The notes under the pieces: model-generated
Told to the model about the DNA's origin: nothing
The model's database searches: none
What the model saw: the letters and a program-made list of their open reading frames with translations, nothing else
Program-made: the position numbers and the translations under genes
In this document: positions 38,701 through 52,400 of the stretch, piece after piece
Numbering within the stretch: position 1 is the first letter of the stretch
Layout of the letters: every line of letters starts with the position of its first letter
DNA from: Paramecium tetraurelia
Lineage: Eukaryota > Ciliophora > Oligohymenophorea > Peniculida > Parameciidae
Length of the DNA stretch: 64,000 bases
NCBI RefSeq assembly: GCF_000165425.1
Contig: NW_001799016.1
Span: 124,001-188,000 of the forward strand
Direction: 5' to 3'

Positions 38701-41700
38701 CTGTTCTCAAGGTGCTGAAAATTATGAATAAGATCTTTAAGAAGTCAAATGCTAGAGAATAGAGAAGCATGTCAAAATCATCGTTAACGTCTGAGAATGA
38801 GGCGAGTGAAGTACTCATTTAAGAATCACCATATGCAATAAGAAATTTAACAGGGAGAGCTCTTCAAGTTGAGTATATTGATAAAAATAATTAATCACCT
38901 TTGAATGTACCTGTAAATCAATAATTAAATTTGGTGTATGACGAAGAAATGGAATAGATGAATAGTAATAAAATAAGAAGAGTAAATGTAAACATTAAAT
39001 TGGATAAGACGACATTTCCATTGAAATATATTGATTTAGACAAGACTAGAGGAAAGCTTTACGAGCATCAAAATCTACAAGTCTATGGTATAGTCAAATT
39101 AGACTAAGTAACAAGTTAGAAGATACTAATAGTTTCATCTCCAATTATAATTGTAAATAAAACAAGCAAATCTATAGTCATACAAATTAGTGATGATAAA
39201 AACTAATAAATATTTAAATTATAGCCATTGATCAATGAATTAGATTTAACAAATGTTGTACCTGTGCCAGTTGGATTTGATAATTCTAAATTTTGTTTAA
39301 AGGTTGATAATTGTCCACAATTTTCAGAAGAAATAAAAATTGATGCTTTAATTAGAAATTCAGCTGTAGGATAGCCATAAGCAATACATACAAGAGATGG
39401 AATTTATATTCAACTGAAAGTATATTTAGATAAGGAATACAAAGATAAAGTTAAAATAGAATTTCAAGCACCTTATAGAATAACAAACTCATTGCCAAAA
39501 GAAATTTACGTTCAAATGTTAAATCAAAGAAAAGAAACAACATATATCAAGAAAATATAACCAAAGGAAACCATGGAAGATTATATGCATAGTCTATCTA
39601 GTATTGAAAACAAAAACAACACTTACATTAGAGTATTATTGTAAGGCTTTTATTGGTCAAGTGAGTATCAACTATCATCACCATTAATTGAGGAAGGATA
39701 AAAGAACAAAAATGATTATTTGGGAAAATTATAATTAGTTGATGGAATAGATAATCAATTATCATTATTAATCTTTGAGCCTTGGCGATAATCAGACTAT
39801 AATAAAGCAACAAGAGAGTTTGTAATTCATAGTACTGGCTATATAATAAATAAAAGTGGAATGGATTTGTAATATTATACATCTGAAAAAAAGAAGAACT
39901 TAGCACCAATTGCAGGATAGAATCCAATCAATTCAGGAGATTCAATAGATAGAAATATAATCTTCATTGGATAAGAGTGTGGAAACATATTGCAGTTGTC
40001 TCATTCATCTGCTCCTCAAAAAATATCATAATTCCCAATTTAAATATCATCTAGTATTGGTGAACCATTCATTGATGTCATTAGGGTAGATGAAGAGGAT
40101 TCTAGTAGATTTCTTTAAACATATCTAGGAGCTAAACTGGATTTGAAGGTTTGTAATAACAAATACACTCTTTTTTCAAAGGTGATAACAATAGAGCCTA
40201 GATTTATATTGGTAAATAACACTGATAAAGAATTGATAATACACGATCTCGATGGAACTTATCATTAAATTATTTAACCTAATCAAAGAGCCATTTCCTA
40301 AGTTAAATATAATGTCAAGCAGAAAGATCCATTTGATTTCCAATATATAACAATGAATCTAAATGAATATACCTATCATCCAAGTGGCAGAATCAATATA
40401 TGCTGCGTTGGTATAGTAAATTTTCAATTGAGAAAAACTCAAAACTCTTAAGAGAAATTATATTTTAGTTGTGACATTAGAAAAGAAGGATGCAGTTTAT
40501 ATGTCATCTTTAGTTAACTCTCTCTCGATTAAGCACCATATAAAATAGAACTTGAAGCTGAAGCATTAGAATTAGTAATTTAAGAGTTGAAAGTCACTCT
40601 CAGATAAGATAATTAAGTTGCCTACTTTGCTTCTGATGATCCTTAATAAACCAGTAGGATTTTGAATGTAGAATTGAGAGTTGCAGATGATCCTTATAAT
40701 GATTTTACCCCCTTTAAATATAAACTTAATCCAGATATCATTGGTGTATTTAAGATCTACACTTTTAAACCTAAAAAAGGATCTATGGCTAATCCTATTT
40801 CTGTTGCTTTGACTATCATGCCTTAAGGTAATCAGAAACATGTTAAAGTGGCCATAGCCACATAGGAATAAATAACACTCTATCAATCAAAACCAAAATA
40901 GGACTTCTTAAAGTAAGTCAAAGAGAAGGAAAATCTTGGAATAGAAATGAATGAAGACTCCATAAGATAATCGTATTCGCTATAGTAATCACGTCAATCT
41001 CAATAATAAGATGGTGATAAAATCTTGACGAGAATAAATCTTAAGATTAATGCATTTTCATTATCTGTTATTCATAATTCTCAAATGAAAAAGAGACCAG
41101 CAGAATACTTTCACTTTTTATGTAAAAATATAGAATTTGTTGTTATCTCAACAGATATTAGTTAAGTTGTTTAATTGAGAGTACAATATATAAATTTTGA
41201 TCATAACGCATAATTTTTTGTTCAATTTCCTGTTATTTTAACACCTTAAAAATATTCAATATATTAACCAACTTAAATCTAATAATAATAATAACAATAA
41301 TAATAATAGTAATAGTAATAATAGGAAGCTGTCAAATAATTTTAATAGAGCGAAAAATACTTTTTCAACTTCTTGATCATGAAGGATAATAGAGTTACAT
41401 CAATCAACTTATTTTAAAATGTCACTTTGGAAATAGATCCATTTGAAGTTAAAATAGAATAGCTATTCATTAATAATTGCTTAGATTTTATTTGGGCTAT
41501 AACATCGTATTAAGGATTAATAAATGATTATAATAAAACCTAATCAGAAATTTTAATGAAATAAAAATAATCAGATACTCAATCATTATAAGAAAAGTAA
41601 TAGAGTAGCAATAGTCAAGCATAAATTGAATCAGTTTACTTAGTGAATGAAGAGTGGAAAACTAAGTAATTACCAAAAGCATAATTACCAACTTATATCA

Positions 41701-42957
41701 GTGAAATCATCATATCCCCAATAGCCATAAATGTCACTTTCTAAATGACAGGCAAAGGAGATCTAAAACTAAAATAGTCTGCCTTATTTTCATCCATAGC
41801 CTAAGCTTTGGGAGTTGCATTAACAGATGTAAGTGATGCACCAATTGTTATTTCAGGATGGCAACTCGAGAATTGTTTCGATACAATTCCAGGAATACTT
41901 AAGAAAATGTAGGAATTTTATCTTGCTGCAGGTTTGAAGTAACTAGGCAAATTAATTGGAAGCTTATCAATTATAGGTAATCCAATTAGTTTATTTAATA
42001 ATGTATCGACAGGCTTTAAAGATTTCATTGATAAGCCAGCTGCAGGATTAACTTAAGGTCCTTTAGAAGCTGGTTTGGGATTAGCCTAAGGAGCTGGATC
42101 ATTAGTATCTCATACTATATTAGGAGCAATAAACTCAGTTAACAAAATAGCTGGGAGTGTAAGTGGAGGTTTGGCAAATTTGGCTATGGATGAAAATTAT
42201 TTAAGAAAGAGAGAAAAGATGAAGATGTAGAAACCAAAGCATATTGGCGAAGGTCTAGGATAAGGAGCCCAATCAATAATGACAGGAATAACAGATGGAA
42301 TTGCTGGAGTATTCTTGAAACCCATATAAGAAACCAAAGAAAAGGGTTTGAAAGGAGTCTTTACTGGAACAGCTAAAGGATTTGCTGGACTCATCATAAA
42401 ACCAATAACTGGGGTTTTAGATGGATTCTCGTAAACAGCAGCTGGAATTCAAAATACAGTTCAATATTTTGAAGATAAACCTAATAATAATAGATCTAGA
42501 AATATCAGACCTGTTTATGGATATGAGGGATATATTACTGATTTCGTTTCACTTGATGCCGAAGCCTATGCTACTCTTTAGTTCATACGTAGGGGCTAAT
42601 TAATAAACAATAGATTTGTAGCATCCTACTTTTTGAATTCCGAACAGGATGGTTATTGCATGCTAGTCTTGACTATTGAGCATTTTATATACATGTCAGT
42701 AAAGACTAAGAAGAAAGTATAATTCCTATTTAAGTTTAGGTTTGGATATTGGCCTCAAATGAAATTACTCATTTAGAGATCGTTCCTTCAGGACTCAAGA
42801 TTTAAGTGAACAAACCTTAAAAACAATTGAAAGTATAGAATAATTAATTATTTAGAACAAATACATTACTTAATTAGTCTTAGGAGAAGACTTGAAATAT
42901 GATATCTTTTAGACTATGTAGAGCATATGGGATTCGGTAAAGGTAAATAAAAATTGA
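32768..42957 (+). CDS. VPS13: VPS13-family bridge-like lipid transfer protein
   Basis: 3,363 residues, close to animal VPS13A (about 3,170), four introns (32969-32994, 33388-33413, 42717-42739, 42833-42855), no frame break in 10 kb. The chorein N-terminus is plain: MFEKQLEKILNWVLGKFIDG, LHIGIWSGEV, GKLKLNVPWKSL, SPVEVVLSDLYLII. An inserted PH-like domain sits at about residues 795-880 (GVLSGGYIYLFAKPKD ... FYIKNKYGDTLVAFDKQKM ... WKEAIEEM). The repeating-beta-groove region follows, then the central adaptor-like stretch, and the C-terminal conserved part at about 3,070-3,240 (AGLGLAQGAGSLVSHTI, GVFTGTAKGFAGLIIKPITG). Known family members move lipids at membrane contact sites; the PH insert may add a phosphoinositide contact. 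Two poly-Gln tracts break the linkers. It converges on the kinase gene with 46 bp between stops. Confidence 0.93.
37757..37793 (+). repeat. Poly-Gln tract in VPS13 (TAA/TAG)
   Basis: A run of TAA/TAG codons broken by two Leu codons, in a linker of the VPS13 protein. Mixed codons suggest it is older than the pure TAA run at 27280. Confidence 0.7.
41277..41325 (+). repeat. Second poly-Gln tract in VPS13
   Basis: About 15 Gln codons (TAA, TAG and CAA mixed) between two structured parts of the C-terminal third of VPS13. Likely a flexible insertion. Confidence 0.7.
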
Positions 42958-43003
42958 GTGGTTATTTAATTAAATAATAATTTATATTATCATATTCAAA
43001 CTT

Positions 43004-46000
43004 TCAATTCTCATCTAACTTAATTAATATTCTTTTTCCATATTTTAATATTTATTAATCCTTTGTTTATGCCTTATAATTAATGTTAAATTTACCAAGT
43101 TCATTTCGATTATCTATCTAATTTACAATTCTTCAAATTTTTTTCGACATTCAGGATAGGCACAAAGATTCCCTATAGAAAATAAGGATATTCTTGTTGG
43201 TTGAGACCCTTTGTCTGTTTTCACCAATTCTAACAATTAATGTAAAGCTCCATGTTTTATTAAATCCTTTGTTAAGGCATTAGAATTCCTTACAAAATTT
43301 CCTAATGCTCCAGCTGCATTTGCTCTAGTTTTTTCCTTATTATTTTAGATTATAAATATACTTCCTAATCTCTTAATAATTCAACTAACATTGGTACAAC
43401 TGGTCTTAACTATTCATACAATCTATCACTATGAAATCCTGCATTTCCAACTGCAAAACAAGCAAATTTACGTGTATGCTTATCTGGATCTTGGCAACAT
43501 TTGATGCAAAGATTAATTAAATCGAATTTGAGTAAGTGCTCATAAAAGAAGGAAGAATGTCGACACAAATTACCAATCAAATTGCAAACCTTTGCTCTAA
43601 CATTAGAATCAGGAGATTAGATTTACTATTTCAAGTCAGTATACAAATTAATCGAATGAATATTTGGATAAAAATCTTTACTAATCCTGGCTAGTTATGA
43701 CAAGATATTAATAGAATCAACACTCATTATTTAATATTTCTACAAAATAGCCAATCCATTGTTTTATACAAAACTTTATGCAAATTGTTTGTCTTCCTCA
43801 TTATTTCCAACTAATCTTGAAATGAATGAAATAACTAATGATATGTGATCTTTTTATAGATATTTTATCAAATTTAAAGTTAAAGCTACTATCTCTTGAT
43901 TACTCAATTCTTTAAAGACATTATCACAATTTTATTCTTAAAATGCCAAAATGAAAATTCGAATGATTTAAATGCTCATTACATTTACGCAAGCCAAACC
44001 TCCTCCACTTGAAGAAGGCCATTCTTGAATACTTTGTAATTAAGCTTCTTTTAAAAAGGAACATAAAATTCTGATAGAGTTTTCTTAAAAGATTAATTAT
44101 CCTAAGGCTTTGAAATTTGAGTATATTGAATCATGGATTAGAATTAATAAAGATACGAATCCTTTTGGAGATACATCATTCCTACTAGTAACATTTAATA
44201 AAATCTAAAACAATAATTGGTGTATTTCATATTTTTCCAATAATTAAAACAGATCTGTCAATTTCTTTTACTCCTTATTATATCTAAATAGTAATTTTTA
44301 TAACAATGTAATAACTCCATCAACGAATCCATAACTAGGACATCCAAAACTACTACCCTCTAGTTTTCTAATTTCCTCTGTTCTATTTTGTTTCTTATTC
44401 GGATTGACTAGTTCGCTTAATAGTTTGTAAGGTAGTTATTAACTAAAATAATTAAGTAATTGATTTGTAAAATTGGTTTCTTATTAAAGTAATTCTGCAA
44501 TCAACTGAATTGCTGATAAAGAAACAATAGGATTTAACTAAATATTATTCTCAAAAATTTCAATCACCTATTATAAATTAACTTAATATTCCTAATTTTT
44601 ATTCTTATATTATTAAACTAAGATCAACAAGGCAGTTCCTTAAAATAATGCTTCATCAGAATTAAGTGCTTGACTAATCAATTCCTTTGAAACATGGACA
44701 TCTTTACTAACTCTAATCATTTATAATAAAATTCTCAATACAGAGATTCTTGTTAAATTTTACTAGTCATCTTGTTCATTATAAATTTTCATATGATCAA
44801 TATCAGCATAAGCAGCAACTATCTGATTTTTCATTGATTCAAACAGAGGTAATGCCTCATTAAAATTTAAAATTTAAATTGAATATCCTTTTTTCCAAGG
44901 AAAACTAAATATTTCTCCATGAATAGGATGTATCAATACTCCAATTACTTAGGTAGCAAATTTGTGAAGGGTAATGTTATTTTTTGTCAATTTAGCAGTT
45001 TCTTAAGCTAAGTTATGTTCAACTAATTCTTTATAAAATAATACAGATCTTACTGGATTAAGACTAGCTTAATTAGCAAATATCCCAATAGTTTTGATTG
45101 TGTTAATTAATTCATTATTTTATCCAATCTTCAGAATTTGGGCAGTCATACCTATGAATTTAATAAATATATTGTCAATTCCAATATTTTTATCAAAGGT
45201 GGCTTTGGCCAAAAGTCCAATAGTTTTAATTAATTCAGATAGCAATTCAGAACTGCCTTATTTTAGAATACTCTTAACATGAGTAACCAATTAAATCGGA
45301 ATTTATTAATTTTTCACAACATCCAAGCCTTCTTATAAATTCCCTTTAGTTATGACTTATCCAAAGACTTTCAAAGCACAATGCAAAGATGGTTTCTTTG
45401 GAGGAGCTAATACTTGAAGCAATTTATCTAGAAATCCAGGATCGCACCTTAATTATGTAGCACCTTGAACATCATTGGCAATTTATTCACTTTTCACCCA
45501 ATATTCATCATTACAAGGCATTCTTCTAGGAGAGATATCTCTTGTATCTTTACCCTGATCGTAAGTTATGATATCTCTTGTAGGCGTTAAAGATCTTTTA
45601 CGTTTATCAATTACTTCATTTTCAACTCCAGCCCATTAGCTATATTATTCTAATCTTTTCTTCCTATCATATTTTTCTTAGTCAGACTCTTATATGAATG
45701 GATGGTTTAGTAGATCAGGCCATCCTAACCTATCAGAAGGTGTTTTATTGAGTAGCCCTTTTAAGAAACTTTTGAATTCAAGACTCATATTATCTGGATA
45801 TTTTACAGGATCCTTTATGATAAGTTGAATTAAAGAGTAAATTTGATTTGTATAGAATGGAGGTTAGCCAACGAAAAGTTCGTATAAAATCACACCCAAT
45901 GACCATAAATCAACTGTGTGATTATAAGGTTATTCTTAAACTAACTCTGGAGCCATGTATAGAGGAGTACCTTTGATTGAATGCAACACCTGAGTATTTG

Positions 46001-46480
46001 TTGACATCGCTCTTGCAAAACCAAAATCACACAATTTAACAATCCCATTCGCAGATAGTAAAATATTTTAGGGTTTCATATCCCTATGAATAATTCTGTT
46101 TGAATGCAGATAATGAAGTGCTCTAACCAATTATTATGCTATTTTTCTGACTTCACTTTCAGGAAGATTACGATCATCCTCCAAAATTTCATACAATTCT
46201 CCTTGTGCGAACTAATAAATAAAACAATATAAATTACTTCAGTTACTAAGCAAAATTCGCCTTGTGTCTCAAATGCATCTAATAATAAGATTATATTTTC
46301 ATGCTTCAATCTTCTCAATATTTCAATTTCCTATCTCAAATTTGCTAAGTCTTTTTCTGTTTTTCCCCTTTTACTTATGAACTTCAAAGCTGCCATTTAA
46401 TTGCTTTTCTTCTATCTTCCCTTAAATACCTTTCCAAATTAGCCTTCCCCGATTAAATGCAATACATGATAATTTTCCAT
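43004..46480 (-). CDS. STK36: FUSED/STK36-type serine/threonine kinase with helical repeats
   Basis: 1,133 residues; introns at 46212-46237, 43336-43361 and 43073-43095. The kinase domain fills about residues 1-260: [21 protein letters not shown] (Gly loop), AALKF (Lys), HRDMKPQN (catalytic loop), [25 protein letters not shown], and a final [10 protein letters not shown]. This order and the wording RAMSTNT...SIKGTPLYM match FUSED kinases closely. The long remainder is helical, with ARM/HEAT-like units best seen at the end ([19 protein letters not shown] ... [12 protein letters not shown] ... [15 protein letters not shown]). All catalytic residues are present, so it should be active. In animals and other ciliated organisms this family acts in Hedgehog signalling and in building motile cilia; a ciliary role here is inferred. 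Confidence 0.92.
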
Positions 46481-46572
46481 TTGATTTTAATTTATAATGT
46501 ATATGTTAATTTTAAATAACTTCTTATTTACTATAGAATATTTGATCAAAATAATATTCGTTTTTATAAGTA
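46481..46572. promoter_or_regulatory. Very short bidirectional promoter region
   Basis: Only 92 bp separate the ATG of the STK36 kinase (minus strand) from the ATG of the secreted crystallin-like protein (plus strand). Both promoters must fit here or overlap the genes. It is strongly AT-rich; no specific element can be named. Confidence 0.5.
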
Positions 46573-47352
46573 ATGAAAATTCAATTCCTTTTGGCATGCA
46601 TTGTTCTAGCGTCCACTCAATCTTCATTCCTTGAAGAATCCTTAATAAACAGATCGTTTGCCCCCATGATGAATATACTCATAGAGAAATCAACTGATCC
46701 AACTTAATAATAATAATTAGAAACAGCCACTCCTCCTGATACACTTCTCACAGCCACCCTTGATAGTTACATTGATGCTTCAAAATAATAATAAATTCTT
46801 ATTGCACAGCAATATGAGTAAAATTTACCAGCCAACGGTGATTGTATTATTCTTTATGGAGAATGTGAATATAAGGGACCATCTTTCAAATATTGTGATT
46901 AACCAGGAGAATACATCAAATTTGATATCCCTGTACATTCAGTTTACATCCCTATTGGGTATTTCATACATATATTTTAGAATGTCACTCAAAATTAAAG
47001 ATGCCCTCTAAGGAAATAAGCTTAATTTAATTTATAGTCATGAATGCATATCTGAAGGTATTCACATTCCAGAACCCAAAATTTATGAGGATCATCCAAA
47101 TGAATGGTTTGGTGAAATTAAAGAATCTGAAAAAGCTGTTCTAGATGCTGGAGAACTTGCAACTCCATAAATTAAATATTATGACAATGATGGAAAGGTC
47201 ATTTGTATATTAATAATATTATTTCATTAGCTAAAGAAGAATACTAAAAATTAGTCGAAGCTGATATATAGAGATCCCATAATTTCTATCTTGGAATTGT
47301 AGAATAGCCAGATTATTCTTAACCATAATAATAAACAGAATCTAATGAATGA
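46573..47352 (+). CDS. Secreted beta/gamma-crystallin-like protein
   Basis: Encodes 243 residues after two introns (46959-46980, 47205-47230). The signal peptide MKIQFLLACIVLASTQS is clear. A Ser/Thr/Gln-rich segment follows, then a region with the beta/gamma-crystallin look: CIILYGECEYKGPSFKYCD, a later SVYIPIGMSLKIKD, matching the family's Y-x-x-x-x-Y/F-x-G turn and second strand set. The C-terminal part is acidic and Gln-rich. In ciliates such domains occur in proteins stored in secretory granules (trichocysts, mucocysts), so storage and regulated release is a fair guess, not shown. Conserved cysteines (two in the motif) may pair. Divergent from the kinase gene with 92 bp between. Confidence 0.7.
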
Positions 47353-47949
47353 AATATTCACATAGTAAACATAAATTAATATAATTTCCCTTCTTTGAAT
47401 TTATATAAGATTTGTTAGTAAATGCAGTATATTACCAGAATTATTTGTATTTTGAAAGGTTGAGCTAAATTTAATAATACAGTGTTTGATATATTCTAAG
47501 TTTGTTATTATCAAGGTTAAAACAATCAAAAATATTTTTGTATCGAAATCATATCTAGATTTCTTAATTAATGAAGGAATCCTGTATTTCGACGATATTG
47601 GATTAAAATAACCTTTATTTATGTTTTATAATTAATAGCCTTTGTTTTTATAAATTTTCTTATCTCCATATACTTCCAGAATAAAAAACCTATAAAAAAA
47701 TAACATTAAGCAAATTGAAATTTTAATGTACATATTTATTTTGAAAAAACGATTGTTTTCTTTATAAAAGCTGCAAAATTCTTTTGAAATATCATTTAAT
47801 AGTTTATTATGTAAATTCCTTCGATTAATTTCTGAATTTAGATGTAATAAGTAAGACATCTTTAAGATAACAATAAATGCGCGAAAAATTTAGATGAGGT
47901 TATGTTTATTAGCAGATCATTAGTTAATAACAGGAGTAGAAAATTATTT
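47353..47949. other. Intergenic region
   Basis: About 600 bp, AT-rich. The antisense strand is open (no TGA) for about 210 codons from 47859 down to 47229, overlapping the end of the secreted gene, but its Phe/Ile/Leu-heavy translation has no motif and is judged a chance frame. Confidence 0.5.
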
Positions 47950-49330
47950 CTGAAATACATAATAAAGTCTTATGATTATTGAAGAATTTGAAAAAGGATT
48001 AATCAAATTTTAGGCAATAAATAGAAGAAAAAAGTGGTAGAAAATGTGGATATTTTAAAGAATTTTATAGGTAATATTGTTTAGCTAGAGAAAACTGTTA
48101 CTACAAAATTAAAGATACTCATTTAGTGTATTGATAATTTTATCGAAAAAAATTTACCTACAAAGATAGAAACCCTGTAAAAAGTAAATTTCAGTAATTT
48201 AGATAATATAGAATAATTTAATTGTTCAAATATATTTGACAAAATAAAACAATCTAATGAATTAGATATACGGGCTTTCAAATTTTGAATTTTTAGAGTA
48301 GAACAAAAATTAGTAGAATTAATTGATTCATAGGATAATAACTATTAATAATTTCTAGACCAAGAAGATATTTAAGATTTTTAATTAAATCAGCTAACAA
48401 AAATTAAGAAATGATTGGGTTTTTGAAAAGGATTAAGGTCAATTAAAGATTATAGATCTGAAAGAAGAAGAAGTTCAAAAAGGGATATAATTCTGGTGGC
48501 AAATATTTTTAGTTAACAACATAAAAATTACCAACTAAGTTAAAAATATGAAGATTAAGTTTTTAACAAATTATAAAAATTAAATAAAATTTTCTAAGAT
48601 TCTATAACAAATATTAGGAGATTTAAGACCAGTTTACATTTCAATTAATGATATTCTAAAATCAGAGTCTTAAACATATAAATACTTTAAGAGGAACAGA
48701 GCATACTAATAATAATGACAGATTTCCATAATACTTCATAAAAATAAGAATATAAGCGAATTTAATACGAGCAAATGAAGGATTATTTAATTTATGAGTC
48801 AAACTTAATTCTATGATATTCTGTTTTGATTCCTCAAAATTTATTATAGGATATACAGATGGAAAAATTAAGGTATTTGAATTTATATTTGAAAAATTAT
48901 GTTAAAGGTAAGAGTTGCATGAATCTAGGTGAGGTTGATTGTTTAGAATCAAAAAAAAGATTCTTTGGATTTATAACTGGAACCAAGGACAAAATCATTA
49001 TTGTATGGAAAGAAATTGTAATGGAAAAGTCTTTGCTATAGATAAAAGCTCACCCAAAACCCTGGCATAATTCATTTTTTAACAATCAACATAGATGAAA
49101 ATCTCATAATTTTAGGTTGTGATAAGGTAATCCTTATATGGATTAAGGAGAAGGATAAGGATTGGATGCTTTCATATTTGATAACAGAAAATATAGGTTA
49201 AGTCCCAAGTATAAGTTTGAATAATTCACAAGATTTATTCATTGCTTCAATTAAAATTTTCAAATCAATTTTCATATTTAAAAAGCTATAAAAGATTTAT
49301 GGTCAGTATAATAAACGATCAAAACAGATG
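47950..49330 (+). pseudogene. Decayed WD40-repeat gene
   Basis: Remnant of a protein with an N-terminal coiled stretch (VVENVDILKNFIGNIVQLEK, NLPTKIETLQKVNFSNLD) and WD40 repeats toward the end: LESKKRFFGFITGTKDKIII then VWKE, and IILGCDKVILIWIKEKD with SISLNNSQDLFIAS. The repeats carry the usual G...DK-I..W core. The copy is broken: in-frame TGA near 48287 (after RAFKF), a frame change near 48410, TGA near 48718, another break near 48810 and others between the repeats, with no 18-33 nt intron to explain them. Members of this repeat family are abundant in Paramecium as I recall it, so a dead duplicate is reasonable. Host gene relic, not a mobile element. Confidence 0.7.
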
Positions 49331-49484
49331 ATTGGGCATATAATCTATTATTTATAGACAATTCTTTATTTACATTTCAAGTATTTTAGTAAGCTATTTA
49401 TAAAGTAGGAAATTATATATTTAATTTTAATAATCAAGGTTAGATATATAAATAATAACAATTTATATATACATATAAACAATT

Positions 49485-52400
49485 TCATATTTTTCTAATT
49501 TCCAGAGGTATTGTTTCAAATATTGTTATTTTTTTATTTGGCTATTTTTATGTGCATGCTTTTATGAGTTTATCCTTAATGACTCTTAATTACTATGCCA
49601 AATCAAAGACTACAGAAAATATTAAGATAAAAGTAAATATTGCAATATGGAACCATCCTACGATATATTTTTAGTCTAAAGTTAGATTAGGCATTGAATA
49701 CAAAATGAAGAAACTAGTGGCCAAAGTGATTTTGGATTCCACAAATATCATTTTGTAGTACTCGTAACAATTTGTCATAGGTCTCTTAGATACAAGGTAT
49801 AAAGCAAATGAAATATGAGTAATCGAAATAAGGGTTGTTTGTAATTATCCAGATTATTGCATAAAAATGAGTAAAAGCATAAATACTAATTTTTTAATTA
49901 ATAGTAGCGAATTGAATTATCTAGCCCACAATCCATGATTTTCTGTGACTCCTTCAGATAAAACAGTGAATTAATCAGAAATACCATTTGATTACTAGTT
50001 TTGTTTTGATAACATCAAGAATATGATGGTTAATACTAGGCAGAATGACATTCCAGCAATTAAGACACTAACTGATGTAATAAAGAGGTGAAATTCAGGG
50101 TAATATAACTAAAGCAAGACAGTAAAAAGAATTTCATATGTATTGGTAAGAAAAATTCTAATTATTCCAGAATAGAAAAAGTAAATTTAGAATCTTACTA
50201 ATAATCGATATAATTAAGTCAATTTTAAAAAGTATTTATGGTTGTATAAATAGTGGATATATTTGTTTATAGCATGAATGAGTAATAAGCTAGCATAAAA
50301 GGATGCAAAGGTAGTACAGAAAATCATCATGGAGATTCCAAAATTATAAAAGTAAAATGCATTAATACTGTCTTCTTTAAACTTGTTAGTGGTTTCAATG
50401 AATATAGTTTCACCGAAACTAAATAGATTGACGATTGTTTAAAAGTGGATGAAATCTAAAAATGGTTGTAAAGTTATTACTCTAAATAAATCAAAGAATG
50501 AATTCAAGTTAGTGGGAAATTGTATATTGATATACTTAATATATGATAAATACTGAACCATGTCTAATAGATTCCAAAATATATCTAAGTTTCTAGTGAG
50601 AACAGAAATTAAAGCTATGGCTAAAAGTATGTAGAGCAATATTGAATTAACAATAGTGGAAGTTGATGATATCGTTTTATCTAAGGCTGATTCATAATAG
50701 CATGTAAATAAACGAATATTTTACTTGGTTTTGACAGGATGCTAATTATTTTCATCAATAAATTCTGAAGGTTTAAAAGAGACCAATAGCGATGGACTCT
50801 CCACACTTACAAAGAACTCAACATTGATTACATACAGTACAGGATCAAAGGTAGTGGTTGAGTAAGTGTTGTTATTTACTATATCTATTTTATATAGATT
50901 TGGATTCAAATTTAGGATGTTAGCTTCAATGAGATTGTAATTAGATTTATTATTTACACCCAGATACTTAAGATTGGATGTAAATGATAACTAAGTGGAC
51001 TGTTTCAAATTTGGAGCAATAGTTAATAGTGTTAAGACCATGGAAGGCTATTGAGTAAACTCGCAAACAGATGGTAAATTTACGTTATTGACACAATTCC
51101 AACTTTCCTCGATCATGCAACCAGATGAGCATCCATCAAAGGAATCGATATTAGCATCATCGCATTATTCATACTATATATCAGTTGTAGCTACAACTAT
51201 GCCATCTCCACAAATAACTTCACATTGTCCTTATATTGATATTGTCCATCCAAATTAACACTCTAAACAGAGTCCTTGGGAACATAAATTGCAGGCGTAA
51301 TGACACTGATATTAGCAATTGTAACATCCATCATACTTATCAAAGTTCCCATCATCACATTGTTCTTTCCCTTAAACAATTTCATCACCACATTTTGTAG
51401 TACAATTATCATTATTATCTAAGTAATATCCTTACTCATAGTCACATTCTACACAAATACCTTCTTAACATATTAAACACCCAATCACACAACTATATTA
51501 ACAATTATAACATCCATCATTTGCTCTAAGATTACCATCATCACATTACTCAACATCTAAGTTAACAATCCCATCCCCACAACTATTTTGACACCGTGTT
51601 TCGTAACACTTCCCTTAATACCAGATGCATGTTAAGCCATATTTATCAAGAGAGCATGATTCTTGATTATCGTAATCCGAACAATCATCAATCATAACAC
51701 ATTTATTCTAAACAGTACTAAATGTGCAAGTAGCCATAAAATTCTGACATTAAGGATGGTTATGATAATATTGAACATCAGCTAATTCACACTTTCGATT
51801 AACACATTAGTTATTGTACCACAAACATTAAAACCCTTATCTTGAGATTGTACATTGATAATCAAATCGGAAATCGCTGCAACTATATGAGGTAATACAT
51901 TAAACACCATTGGTGATGCATGCACCATCGAGGATCGCTTTGCAATATTTATCACTTTAATAGAAAAAGTCTTCACATACAGTCATTTGACATCCTTGGA
52001 CACAATTTCTTTAGGTATTATCTCTAATATTGAGAAATTTGCAAGTGTTGTTGTTGTAGCTATTGCAAGTTGCTTTGTCTTAGCAACCGGATCCAGAATT
52101 CGCTAAGGTGCATTGATTTAGTAATGATTCACAACCAAGTGCAGTTGTGACAGTACTATCAATATTGGAACATGTAAGTTATTTACATACTCCATATTAT
52201 TTGCTCCAGTAACATTTATTCCTACTTGCATCTATTACGCATTGAGTTCTAAATGCTAAATTACAAGTCACTGGTATATTTGTACATCCCCCTTGAACTT
52301 AGGAGATGGTACAGACTTGATTGGTTGGAGATATGAATTATTCACATTTAGTGATTGTATCAATCTCTTGGGGTGCTGTTGTGCAATCCACAATATTAAT

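Noticed and set aside
47229-47859. Antisense frame open for about 210 codons
   Set aside because: It overlaps the 3' end of a well-supported gene, its translation is Phe/Ile/Leu-heavy without motifs, and such a run is possible by chance when TGA is the only stop in AT-rich DNA.
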